Below are positions 6,704-14,324 of a DNA stretch of 29,208 nucleotides, in pieces (within the stretch, counting starts at the first letter, position 1; each line of letters begins with the position of its first letter). The DNA lies in assembly GCA_902835305.1 (NCBI GenBank), contig CADFMD010000017.1, positions 1 to 29,208 on the forward strand. The letters run 5' to 3'. The notes beneath the pieces are model-generated. The model had not been told where the DNA came from. It worked only from the letters and a program-made list of their open reading frames with translations, and did no database searches. Source of the stretch: Coriobacteriaceae bacterium. GTDB lineage: Bacteria > Actinomycetota > Coriobacteriia > Coriobacteriales > Coriobacteriaceae. Made by a program: the position numbers and the translations under genes.

Positions 6704-8021
6704 TGAACGTGCTCCAAACGTGATGCAGGCCGGCGATGAACTTGTCGATGTCGGCCTTGTCGTTGTAGAAGGCTACGCTGGCGCGGCAGCAGGCAAGGTT
6801 CTCGACGCCCAGCCAGGTGAGCAGCGGCTGCGCGCAGTGGTGACCGGCGCGGATGCAGACGCCGTCCATGTCCATGATGCTCGCGACATCGTGCGGGTGG
6901 ATGCCCTTGACATTAAAGCTCACGACGCCGTGGTGGTTATCCCAATAGATTGAGCCGATGATCTGGACAAAGTCGAGCTGCATGAGCTCGCCCATCAGGT
7001 AGTGGACGAGTGCCTGCTCGCGTGCCTGGATGTTTTCGTAGCCCACCGTGTTGACGAGGTAGTCGAGGGCGGCGCCTGTGGCGAAGATGCCGGCGGCGTC
7101 CTGCGTGCCGGCCTCGAACTTCTCGGGGACGGGAGCCCAGACGGCGTCCTGCTCAGTAACCGAGTCGATCATCTCACCGCCAGTAAGCATGGGCGGCATG
7201 GCGTTGAGCAGATCCATCTTGCCCCACAGCACGCCGATGCCCATGGGGCCCATGGCCTTGTGCGCGCTAAAGGCAAAGAAGTCGGCGCCCAGATCGGCCA
7301 CATTGACTGGCATGTGCGGCAGCGACTGTGCGCCGTCGACGACCAGATAGCCGCCGTACTTGTGCACGAGCTTGCCGAGGTTCTTGACCGGATTCTCGAC
7401 GCCCAGGACGTTAGAGACCTGACCCACGGCCAGGATCTTGGTCTTGGGGCCCACCTTGGCCAGAACCTCCTCGGTCGTGAGCTGGCCGGTCTTGGTGGGG
7501 TAGAGGTAGACGAGCTTGGCACCGGTCTCGCGGCAGACCTGCTGCCACGGAATCAGGTTGGAGTGGTGCTCCATGATGGTGATGACGACCTCGTCGCCCG
7601 GTTCGAGCACTGTGGGCGCAAAGCTCTTGGCGACCAGGTTGAGCGACTCGCTCGTGTTGCGGGTGAAGACGATCTCGTTGGCGTTGGGGGCGCCGATGAG
7701 ATCGGCGATCTGTTGGCGGACCTTCGCGATGGCGTCGGTGGCCTCGACGGACAGCGAGTACAGGCCGCGCAGAGGGTTGGCGTTCATGCGCTGGTAGAAG
7801 TCGCGTTCGGCGTCGAGCACACAGGCAGGGCGCTGCGCGGTGGCGGCGCTATCGAGGAAGGCGATCTCGGGGTGCTGCTGGAACAGCGGGAACTGGCCCT
7901 TGTAGGGGTTGGTCTCGATATCTACGGTGGGCCAGCCGCGCGAAGCCTCGTCGCTGGCGTCGAGCTCCATAGGCTCCGGTGCGGTACAGGTGTCACATTT
8001 AACGTGCTCGGTATCGATCAT
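6696..8021 (-). CDS. sufS: SufS, group II cysteine desulfurase
   Basis: The 441-aa PLP enzyme removes sulfur from L-cysteine as a persulfide and passes it to SufU. Visible landmarks are EHHSNLIPWQ (H152 region, PLP stacking), VVDGAQSLPH (cofactor aspartate), the Schiff-base lysine K255 in FSAHKAMGPMGIG, and the active-site cysteine C396 in CIRAGHHCAQP. The usual length is about 405-415 aa; here an N-terminal extension of about 30 residues precedes the fold and contains a C9-x2-C12 pair (KCDTCTAPEP). The start at 8021 has GAGGAGG 7 nt before it, so the extension is probably real. It overlaps sufD by 4 bp (ATGA) and sufU by 8 bp. Confidence 0.96.
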   Translation of the reverse strand: MIDTEHVKCDTCTAPEPMELDASDEASRGWPTVDIETNPYKGQFPLFQQHPEIAFLDSAATAQRPACVLDAERDFYQRMNANPLRGLYSLSVEATDAIAKVRQQIADLIGAPNANEIVFTRNTSESLNLVAKSFAPTVLEPGDEVVITIMEHHSNLIPWQQVCRETGAKLVYLYPTKTGQLTTEEVLAKVGPKTKILAVGQVSNVLGVENPVKNLGKLVHKYGGYLVVDGAQSLPHMPVNVADLGADFFAFSAHKAMGPMGIGVLWGKMDLLNAMPPMLTGGEMIDSVTEQDAVWAPVPEKFEAGTQDAAGIFATGAALDYLVNTVGYENIQAREQALVHYLMGELMQLDFVQIIGSIYWDNHHGVVSFNVKGIHPHDVASIMDMDGVCIRAGHHCAQPLLTWLGVENLACCRASVAFYNDKADIDKFIAGLHHVWSTFNG

Positions 8022-9289
8022 GCGAGCTCCTCCTCAAAGTTGTCGATCAGGTTGTTGCCCAGGCGGACGACGGCGGCGCGGGTGCGCTCGTCGGTGGCGG
8101 AAAGCGCAGCGTCCTCCAGCTTGGCGCGGATGAACAGGTCCTCGGCTGCGTTTTGGTCAAGGCCGCGGCAGGCGAGGTAGAACAGCTGCTCGTCGCGGAC
8201 GTGGCCGATGGTGGCGCCGTGGTTGCCGGCGACGTCGTCCTCGTCGCAGAGGATGACGGGAACGGTTTTGTTGTCGACGCCCTTGTTAGCCAAGAGCACC
8301 GTCTCGCGCTCGGTGCCGGTTGCACCCTTGCAGCCGTGCACGAGGTCGATGGTGCCGCGGTAGACCTTCTTGGACGTGCCGGTCAGCACGCCGTTGGCGT
8401 CGATTTCGCACTCGGTCTTGCGACCGCGGTGGCGCAGCTCGTAGTTAAAGTCGCGCACCTGCTCGCGGGCGCCCAGGTAATCGGTATCGATGGTCACCTT
8501 GGCGGTATCGCCCAGCAGGTCGCCGGCAAGGCCGGTGGCGCTGGCGCCGGCACCCAGGACAGTGTGCTGCACGTTGACGCGCGCGCCCTCGTCTAGGAAC
8601 AGGCCGGTGTCGTCGAGTGCGATCCAGCTGTCGTCGAGTGTCTGCGTGCAGGTCACGTTGACGGTGGCGTACTCGTGGGCGCACACACGCAGCACGGAGC
8701 CCACGACGCCCTCGCCGGCAACGGGGGAGTCCAGGGCTAGGGCGAGGTCGAGCGTTGCCTGCGGGCGGGCGACGACGTCGATGGCGGCAATCGCAGCCGC
8801 TGCGTCGACGCCACTCACGCGCACGGTAACGGCGGCGTGCTGGTAGGCGGGAACATCGATGACGATGCGCTTGGTGGCGTGCTCGGTCAGATACGCATAG
8901 GCAGCCTCGCCCATGCCGGTCTCGAAGGCCTCGGCAGGGGAGAGCTCCTCCTCGAGCTTGATGGCGCCGGCCTGGTAGACAGAGGTGGCGGGCACGTCGA
9001 GCTCGGTCTCGGGCGTGATGCGGGCACGGTCGGCAGCGTCGCCGGGGGCGGAGGCGCGGCGCTCGGGGAAGCGCTCGGCCATGGCGTCCATGGCGGCGTC
9101 GAAGGCGTCGGCCGAGCCGGCAAGCTGCTCGTCCAAGCCCTCGACCTCAACGGCCTCGGCGGGAGCGGCGGCAAGTTCGTTCGAAAGCTCGAGCTTGGTC
9201 TGGTTCATCTTGAGCCAGCCCCAGGTTGCTGCGGGCATCGCGTTGACCTGCTCGAGCGTGGTGGCAGCGGTGTTGGTTTCCTGTTTCAT
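8018..9289 (-). CDS. sufD: SufD, subunit of the SufBCD scaffold
   Basis: The 423-aa protein belongs to the SufB/SufD beta-helix family. The conserved C-terminal section is clear: GATIGHVRDEQLFYLACRGL followed by DQNAAEDLFIRAKLEDAAL. The N-terminal 150 residues are alanine/glutamate-rich and variable, as usual for SufD, and include PAATWGWLKMNQTKLEL, a typical N-terminal tryptophan segment. In the complex SufD pairs with SufB and binds a SufC monomer; it supports iron entry. Its start codon shares one base with the sufB stop (TAATG) and its stop overlaps sufS, so all three are translationally coupled. Confidence 0.93.
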   Translation of the reverse strand: MKQETNTAATTLEQVNAMPAATWGWLKMNQTKLELSNELAAAPAEAVEVEGLDEQLAGSADAFDAAMDAMAERFPERRASAPGDAADRARITPETELDVPATSVYQAGAIKLEEELSPAEAFETGMGEAAYAYLTEHATKRIVIDVPAYQHAAVTVRVSGVDAAAAIAAIDVVARPQATLDLALALDSPVAGEGVVGSVLRVCAHEYATVNVTCTQTLDDSWIALDDTGLFLDEGARVNVQHTVLGAGASATGLAGDLLGDTAKVTIDTDYLGAREQVRDFNYELRHRGRKTECEIDANGVLTGTSKKVYRGTIDLVHGCKGATGTERETVLLANKGVDNKTVPVILCDEDDVAGNHGATIGHVRDEQLFYLACRGLDQNAAEDLFIRAKLEDAALSATDERTRAAVVRLGNNLIDNFEEELA

Positions 9290-10701
9290 TATCCGATCGC
9301 TCCTTCCATCTCGAGCTTGATTAGGTTGTTCATCTCGACGGCGTACTCCAGCGGCAGCTCCTTGGAGACCGGGTTGGCAAAGCCGTTGACGATCATGGTG
9401 CGGGCCTCTTCCTCCGAGATGCCGCGGCTCATCAGGTAGAACACCTTGTCGTCGCCGATACGGCCGATGGTTGCCTCGTGGCCGATGTCGACGTTCTTGG
9501 CGCGGATGTCCATGGCGGGGATGGTGTCGGAGCGGCTCTGGTCGTCGAGCATCAGTGACTGGCAGCTCACGGTTGCCTTGGAGCCCTCGGCCTTGGGCGT
9601 GGCCACGATGGAGCTTCGGAAGGTCTGGATGCCGCCGCTCTTGGAGATGCCCTTGGTCTCGACCGTTGCCGAGGTATCGGGCGCGTTAAGTACGACCTTG
9701 CAGCCGGTATCAAGGTTCTGGCCGGCGCCGGCAAAGGTGATACCGGTAAAGCTCGAGCGAGCCCGGCGGCCGTTGAGCACGCTCATGGGGTAGAGGTAGC
9801 CCACGTGGCTGCCGAAGGAGCCGCTGATCCACTCGATGTCGCCGTCCTCGTCCACGCGCGCACGCTTGGTGTTGAGGTTGTACATGTTCTTGGACCAGTT
9901 CTCGATGGTCGAGTAGCGCAGGTGCGCACGCTTGCCAACAAAGAGCTCGACGGCGCCGGCGTGGAGGTTGGCCACGTTGTACTTGGGCGCGGAGCAGCCC
10001 TCAATAAAGTGCAGGTCGGCATCGTCCTCGACGATGATGAGCGTGTGCTCAAACTGGCCGGCACCCTTGGCATTGAGGCGGAAGTAGCTCTGCAACGGGA
10101 AGTCGAGCTTGGTGCCCTTGGGCACGTAGACAAACGAGCCGCCCGACCATACGGCACCGTGCAGGGCCGCAAACTTGTGGTCGGTGGGCGGGATGAGCGT
10201 CATAAACTTCTCGTGGATGAGCGGCTCCCACTGCGGATCGTGCAGGGCCTCCTCGATGCCGGAGTAGACGATGCCCATCTTGGACGCCGTATCCTGCATG
10301 TTGTGGTAGACCAGCTCGGAGTCGTACTGCGCGCCGACGCCCGCCAGATAGCTGCGCTCGGCCTCGGGGATGCCCAGGCGCTCAAAGGTGTTCTTGATGT
10401 CGTCGGGCACCGACTCCCAGTCGTGCTTTTGGTCGGTGTTGGGCTTGACATAGGTGACGATGTTGTCCATGTCCAGGCCCTCGATGGAGGGGCCCCACGT
10501 CGGATCGGGGAAGCGGTTGAAGATCTTGAGGGACTTGAGGCGCAGGTCAAGCATCCACTGTGGCTCGTCCTTCTTGGCGCTGATCTCGCGCACGATGTCG
10601 GGCGTAATGCCGGCGTCCAGGCGCTCGAATCCCTCCTCGCCATAGGTGAAGTCGTAGAGGCTGCGGTCGATGTCCGCGACCTCGGTGCGGTTCTTGGTCA
10701 T
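9289..10701 (-). CDS. sufB: SufB, core scaffold of the SufBCD complex
   Basis: The 470-aa length and sequence match SufB closely. Seen are the N-terminal VREISAKKDEPQWMLDLRLK, the central AALHGAVWSGGSFVYVPKGT, EGCSAPKYNVANLHAGAVEL (with the cysteine region used in cluster assembly), ENWSKNMYNLNTKRA, and the C-terminal HEATIGRIGDDKVFYLMSRG. SufB accepts sulfur and builds the nascent cluster with SufC and SufD. The ATG at 10701 has AAGGGG upstream and lies 12 nt after the sufC stop. No truncation or missing motif is apparent. Confidence 0.97.
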   Translation of the reverse strand: MTKNRTEVADIDRSLYDFTYGEEGFERLDAGITPDIVREISAKKDEPQWMLDLRLKSLKIFNRFPDPTWGPSIEGLDMDNIVTYVKPNTDQKHDWESVPDDIKNTFERLGIPEAERSYLAGVGAQYDSELVYHNMQDTASKMGIVYSGIEEALHDPQWEPLIHEKFMTLIPPTDHKFAALHGAVWSGGSFVYVPKGTKLDFPLQSYFRLNAKGAGQFEHTLIIVEDDADLHFIEGCSAPKYNVANLHAGAVELFVGKRAHLRYSTIENWSKNMYNLNTKRARVDEDGDIEWISGSFGSHVGYLYPMSVLNGRRARSSFTGITFAGAGQNLDTGCKVVLNAPDTSATVETKGISKSGGIQTFRSSIVATPKAEGSKATVSCQSLMLDDQSRSDTIPAMDIRAKNVDIGHEATIGRIGDDKVFYLMSRGISEEEARTMIVNGFANPVSKELPLEYAVEMNNLIKLEMEGAIG

Positions 10702-10713
10702 TGCGTCGCCCCT

Positions 10714-11514
10714 TTACGCCTGCTGCCCGGCAGCGGCGGCCTCGGCCTGGGCGCGCTGCTCGGCGGCCTCGCGCTCGAAGGTCTCAAAACCGTTCTTGTC
10801 GATCCAGGGGATGAGCGAGGCGTCGTCCTCGCGCACGATATGACCCTTGACCATAACGTGGACGCGGTCGACATCCAAGTGCTCCAGGATGCGCGTGTTG
10901 TGCGTGATGATGAGCATGGAGCCGTCGCAGCTCTTGCGGTAGGCGTCCATGCCGTGGCTGACGGTGGAAAGCGCGTCGACGTCCAGGCCCGAGTCGGTCT
11001 CGTCGAGGATGGCGAGCTTGGGCTGCAGCAACAGGAGCTGGAGCATCTCGACCTTCTTCTTCTCGCCGCCCGAGAAGCCCACGCCCAGCTCGCGGTTGAG
11101 GTAGGCGGTATCCATGTTGAGCTCGGCCGCGAGCTCCTTGACGCGACGACGGAATTCCTTGCCCTTCATCTCCAGGCCGGGGCGGCCGGCGATACTGGCG
11201 CGCAAAAAGCTCGACAGTGGCACGCCGGGGATCTCGACCGGGGCCTGGAAGCTCAGGAACAGGCCGGCGCGCGAGCGCTTGTCGGTGGTGAGCCCGGTGA
11301 TGTCCTGGCCGTCAAAGACGATGCGGCCGTCGTTGACCGTGTAAACGGGGTCGCCCATGACCAGGTGGCCGAGGGTGGACTTGCCGGCGCCGTTGGGGCC
11401 CATCAGCACGTGGGTCTCGCCGGCGGCGACGTTGAGGTTGACGTTGTGGAGGATGGTCTTCTCGTCCACGGAGGCGGTCAGACCTTCGATGGAAAGCAGC
11501 GGATTTGCGCTCAT
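10714..11514 (-). CDS. sufC: SufC, ABC ATPase of the SufBCD complex
   Basis: The 266-aa ATPase has Walker A GPNGAGKS (residues 39-46), the Q-loop FLSFQAPVEIPGV typical of SufC, the signature FSGGEKKKVEMLQ (from about 147) and Walker B LAILDETDSGLD (167-178). ATP-driven dimerisation of SufC reshapes SufB-SufD during cluster assembly. The start at 11514 is preferred over an in-frame ATG 30 nt upstream because GAGAGGGA lies just before it. The protein ends in an alanine/glutamine-rich tail, EAAEQRAQAEAAAAGQQ. It is the first gene of sufCBDSU, transcribed away from the Rrf2 regulator. Confidence 0.97.
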   Translation of the reverse strand: MSANPLLSIEGLTASVDEKTILHNVNLNVAAGETHVLMGPNGAGKSTLGHLVMGDPVYTVNDGRIVFDGQDITGLTTDKRSRAGLFLSFQAPVEIPGVPLSSFLRASIAGRPGLEMKGKEFRRRVKELAAELNMDTAYLNRELGVGFSGGEKKKVEMLQLLLLQPKLAILDETDSGLDVDALSTVSHGMDAYRKSCDGSMLIITHNTRILEHLDVDRVHVMVKGHIVREDDASLIPWIDKNGFETFEREAAEQRAQAEAAAAGQQA

Positions 11515-11578
11515 GCTGTCCCTCTCTGTATATGGTGTACTCATAGGTGTGCTAAACCCTAGGAATCTTCTCGGAATA

Positions 11579-11606
11579 AAGTTACTATGGGTTCGGCGTT
11601 AGTCAA
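11579..11606 (-). promoter_or_regulatory. Candidate suf operon promoter
   Basis: On the minus strand TTGACT (11606-11601) is followed after 16 nt by TAACTT (11584-11579), about 65 nt before the sufC start codon. The -35 fits well, the -10 only moderately. Confidence 0.4.
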
Positions 11607-11622
11607 GGGAAAACCCGACTAA
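11599..11622. promoter_or_regulatory. Candidate operator dyad at the suf promoter
   Basis: TTAGTC (11599-11604) and GACTAA (11617-11622) are exact inverse complements 12 nt apart, with GGG and CCC inside. The left arm overlaps the candidate -35 of sufC. This is a suitable place for binding by the divergent Rrf2 protein, but that is inference. Confidence 0.4.
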
Positions 11623-11643
11623 TCCACTCGACTTTTCAAATTC

Positions 11644-11674
11644 TGGGACAAAATAACCTGTTGTGTTTGTCCCA
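11644..11674 (-). repeat. 31-nt REP-like palindrome, copy B (inverted orientation)
   Basis: Arms TGGGACAAA (11644-11652) and TTTGTCCCA (11666-11674) are exact inverse complements. Judged by the conserved interior (GGTTAT on the minus strand), this copy is inverted relative to copies A and C. It lies 13 nt from copy C. Confidence 0.8.
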
Positions 11675-11687
11675 CTTACTTAAGATT

Positions 11688-11718
11688 TGGGACAAACAAA
11701 CTTGGTTATGTTGTCCCA
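11688..11718 (+). repeat. 31-nt REP-like palindrome, copy C
   Basis: TGGGACAA (11688-11695) and TTGTCCCA (11711-11718) flank 15 nt containing GGTTAT. CTTAAGATT (11679-11687) precedes it exactly as in copy A, giving 18 identical bases (11679-11696 and 6249-6266). Copies B and C form an inverted pair 20 nt before the rrf2 start codon. Confidence 0.8.
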
Positions 11719-11738
11719 GATGCAATGGGAGGGTAGGT

Positions 11739-12170
11739 ATGCTCATTTCTTCCAAGGGCCGCTATGCCCTCCGGCTGATGATCTATATCGCGGCGCTGGG
11801 CGACGCCGAGGGCAAGATTGCCCTGCGCGAGGTCGCCGACCGCGAACATATCTCGCAAAAGTATTTGGAGCAGCTGGTTCGTCCGCTTATGAAGGCGGGC
11901 CTGCTTAAGAGCGTGCGCGGCAAGGGCGGCGGCTACATGATGGCCAAGGATCCCTCCGAGGTGCGTGCTGGCGACATCCTGCGCGCCGTCGAGGGCAGCA
12001 CGGCTCCGGTGGCGTGCGATGGCATCGACAACAGCTGCGCCCGCAGCGATCTTTGCTCGACCGTCAAATTCTGGCGCGGTCTGGACGACGTGATCGAAAA
12101 GTACGTCGACGGCGTGACGTTAGCCGACCTTGCTGCCGTCCCCGAGATTAACTTTGACATCAGGCTGTAG
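11739..12170 (+). CDS. Rrf2-family regulator, probable Fe-S-sensing repressor of suf
   Basis: The 143-aa Rrf2 protein has the N-terminal winged helix with MLISSKGRYALRLMIYIA, a recognition region around HISQKYLEQLVRPL and the wing SVRGKGGGYMMAKDP. Three cysteines, C93, C100 and C106 (C-x6-C-x5-C), stand where IscR and other cluster-binding Rrf2 proteins hold their Fe-S ligands (IscR itself is C-x5-C-x5-C). The ATG at 11739 has GGGAGG upstream; the frame is open further upstream but that part only translates a REP palindrome. It is divergent from sufCBDSU, the usual arrangement for a suf repressor. It could be named sufR or iscR by role, but I leave the symbol open because Rrf2 proteins are easily misnamed. 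Confidence 0.92.
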   Translation: MLISSKGRYALRLMIYIAALGDAEGKIALREVADREHISQKYLEQLVRPLMKAGLLKSVRGKGGGYMMAKDPSEVRAGDILRAVEGSTAPVACDGIDNSCARSDLCSTVKFWRGLDDVIEKYVDGVTLADLAAVPEINFDIRL

Positions 12171-12223
12171 GTTGAGCGCAATTCCTTAAGATTTCGCGGA
12201 GGGTTGTTGCCGTTTACCGAGGG

Positions 12224-12239
12224 GTTGTTGTGCAACAAC
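12224..12239. repeat. Short palindrome before the cell-wall protein gene
   Basis: GTTGTT and AACAAC flank GTGC. Twelve of its bases (12227-12238) recur as an exact inverted copy at 14189-14200, just after the next gene, so the two bracket it. The rest of 12171-12309 holds a lone CTTAAGATTT (12185-12194) like that before the REP copies, and the ribosome site of the next gene. Confidence 0.4.
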
Positions 12240-12309
12240 GGGCGAGCTGCAATACTTATTTCTATCTTTGCAAACTGCACTTTAACTACACCAATGCAGG
12301 GAGGATCTT

Positions 12310-14121
12310 ATGCAGCCCAAGCATTCTGCTATTGTCGCGGGCCTGACGCTGGCGCTTTCGTTTGGTGCCGTTTCCGCGCCGGCACCCGCCGCTGCCGAGG
12401 AGCCCACGCCAGGCGTTGCCTCGGATGCCACCGATATCGATAAGGGTCTCTACACCCAGCAGTCCTTCTCGGGCGTGCTGAGGTCGGTCCAGGGCGTTTC
12501 GTTTGTCAACGTGACTCCCGAGATGAAGTACTTTACCAAGTACGAGAGCCATGGTAATTACAACCAGGGCTTTTCGTATGGTGACGGCTATAACGCACTG
12601 GGCTACTATCAGTTTGATCGCCGCTGGTCGCTCATTCCGTTTATGAAGCAGGTCTACAACTACAACCCCGAAAAATACTGCATGCTCAAGGATGCGATTG
12701 ATCGCGGCAGCGAAATTTCCAACGCGAACAATCCCATGTCCGAGAACGGTCAGCTCACCGAGCTGGGCCGTATCGCGCAGGAGGCTTTCCAGGGTGCTTA
12801 CAGCACCGATCCTGTTGAGTTCTCAGCACTTCAAGATGCCTATGCGTACAACTCGTACTATGCGGTGACCGAGGCGTGGCTCAAGAGCGGCCTGGGTATT
12901 GATATTTCGGGCCGCGCCGGTTGCGTCAAGGGCATGGTGTGGAGCATCACCAACATGTGCGGCACCGGTGGCTGCAGGGACTTTTTCCGCTGGGCGAATC
13001 TTTCCAACGGTATGTCCGACCGAGAGTTTGTGACGGCGCTCTCCAATAGCGTGGTCAATAACGTGGCGACCAAGTATTCGAGCCAGCCCCAGTATCATGA
13101 GGGCTGGAAGAACCGCTACCGCAATGAGCTCAAGGACTGCCTGGTCTATATCGCCGTGGACGAGGCTGCCGCTGCGACGCCCGTGCAGCCCGAGCCTACG
13201 CCGGCGCCCTCGCCGACACCTGATTCGAATGACGACTCGAGTGACGATGCCAACGATGACAGGATGGATGCGCCCTCGACCGATGCTGACGGTAATGGCT
13301 CTGCTGGTGGCACTACCAACGACGGCTCTACCTCGAACGGCTCCGATTCGAACGGCTCTGCTGCGGGCGATTCGTCTTCAAGCTCTGCCGGCAATACGGA
13401 CAGCGACGCTTCTTGTTCGACCGGCGCTGACACCTCTAACTCATCTACCGGCTCGAGCGATTCGTCCGTTGACACCGGCTCTAACAACGGCTCCGGCTCT
13501 GACACGACCCCTGATTCCGATGCTTCCAAGGACGACTCGAATAAGGCGCCGAACGCTCCCGTTGCTTCGCCGGACAAGAAGCCTTCTTTCTCCGAGCAGC
13601 TTGGTTCTACGCTGGGTTCTTCGCTGATGGCTGGCGTCAATAACGGCTCGACCCAGAACAAGGACAACTCTGATCAGGTTTCCACGGAAAAGACCGAGGC
13701 CGCAAAGGGCGACTCCAAGGACATGGCTTCCGAGAAGAACGAATCTGATAAGGGTTCTAGCTCTGAGGAGAAGGACGACAAATCCGCTCAGAAGAAGGAC
13801 GAGGATAAGAAGTCTGAATCTGAGAAGAAGGACGAGAGCAAGGCCGAGGGCGAAAAGAAACAGTCCGAAGACGACGACAAGAGCGGTGCTGACAACCAGG
13901 TCCAAGAGCAAAATGACTCCAAAACGGTGACCACCACGACCACGACGACTACAACTACCAAGTCCTCGGGCGGCAACATGCCCAAGACGGGCGATCTGAT
14001 TGTGATGGCGAGCCTTGCTAGTGCAAGCTTGGCCACGCTGGGCGCCACGTCTATTGTGAGTGGCAAGCATAAACTCGATCAGCAAAAGAAGGCTGCTGGG
14101 CAGAACGACTCCGAGGAGTAG
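12310..14121 (+). CDS. Secreted, sortase-anchored protein with lysozyme-like domain
   Basis: The 603-aa precursor begins with a signal peptide (residues 1-29, cleavage probably after APAAA). Residues about 70-275 form a globular domain with a lysozyme-like look: KYESHGNYNQGFSYGDGYNA with a candidate catalytic glutamate, then LGYYQFDRRW, and several cysteines (CVKGMVW, NMCGTGGC). Residues about 290-550 are low-complexity: first proline, then serine/asparagine/glycine/aspartate-rich, then lysine/glutamate-rich, then a run of threonines, together a wall-spanning stalk. The end has a sortase signal, MPKTGD at about 557-562, a hydrophobic helix and the basic tail SGKHKLDQQKK; the first motif residue is M instead of L. 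GGGAGG 6 nt before the ATG supports the start. A muramidase role in wall remodelling is inferred and not proven. Confidence 0.82.
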   Translation: MQPKHSAIVAGLTLALSFGAVSAPAPAAAEEPTPGVASDATDIDKGLYTQQSFSGVLRSVQGVSFVNVTPEMKYFTKYESHGNYNQGFSYGDGYNALGYYQFDRRWSLIPFMKQVYNYNPEKYCMLKDAIDRGSEISNANNPMSENGQLTELGRIAQEAFQGAYSTDPVEFSALQDAYAYNSYYAVTEAWLKSGLGIDISGRAGCVKGMVWSITNMCGTGGCRDFFRWANLSNGMSDREFVTALSNSVVNNVATKYSSQPQYHEGWKNRYRNELKDCLVYIAVDEAAAATPVQPEPTPAPSPTPDSNDDSSDDANDDRMDAPSTDADGNGSAGGTTNDGSTSNGSDSNGSAAGDSSSSSAGNTDSDASCSTGADTSNSSTGSSDSSVDTGSNNGSGSDTTPDSDASKDDSNKAPNAPVASPDKKPSFSEQLGSTLGSSLMAGVNNGSTQNKDNSDQVSTEKTEAAKGDSKDMASEKNESDKGSSSEEKDDKSAQKKDEDKKSESEKKDESKAEGEKKQSEDDDKSGADNQVQEQNDSKTVTTTTTTTTTTKSSGGNMPKTGDLIVMASLASASLATLGATSIVSGKHKLDQQKKAAGQNDSEE

Positions 14122-14154
14122 TCCCTTTCGGTTGCCCGACAACTAAAGATTCGC

Positions 14155-14191
14155 AATGGGGGCCGGTGCAGATGCATCGGGCCCCATTTTG
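14155..14191 (+). terminator. Terminator of the cell-wall protein gene
   Basis: AATGGGG (14155-14161) pairs with CCCCATT (14182-14188); after one G-G mismatch the stem continues with CCGGTGC against GCATCGG around an AGAT loop, and TTTTG follows. It is a long, strong hairpin 34 nt after the stop codon. Confidence 0.88.
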
Positions 14192-14324
14192 TTGCACAAC
14201 GATTTGTTATGCCCCCTCAAGGCCTTTGTTCCTACCGTTGCCCGATGCCTTTGCACGGATCCAGCGTTGCACTTGAACTGCTCGCTACAATGGGCTTCGT
14301 GCTGCGTTTTAGGGAGAAGTTACG

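Noticed and set aside
9805..11562. 585-aa plus-strand frame opposite sufB and sufC
   Set aside because: Antisense shadow of conserved suf genes; composition is typical of reversed GC-rich coding sequence.
11644..11718. Reading the TGGGACAA palindromes only as Rrf2 operators
   Set aside because: A third copy lies at the far end of the operon beside the RAYT gene, and the loop sequence is conserved; REP is a better fit, though operator use is not excluded.
11661..11738. Longer N-terminus for the Rrf2 regulator
   Set aside because: The extra codons translate REP copy C, and the ATG at 11739 has its own GGGAGG site and the family start MLISSKGRYAL.
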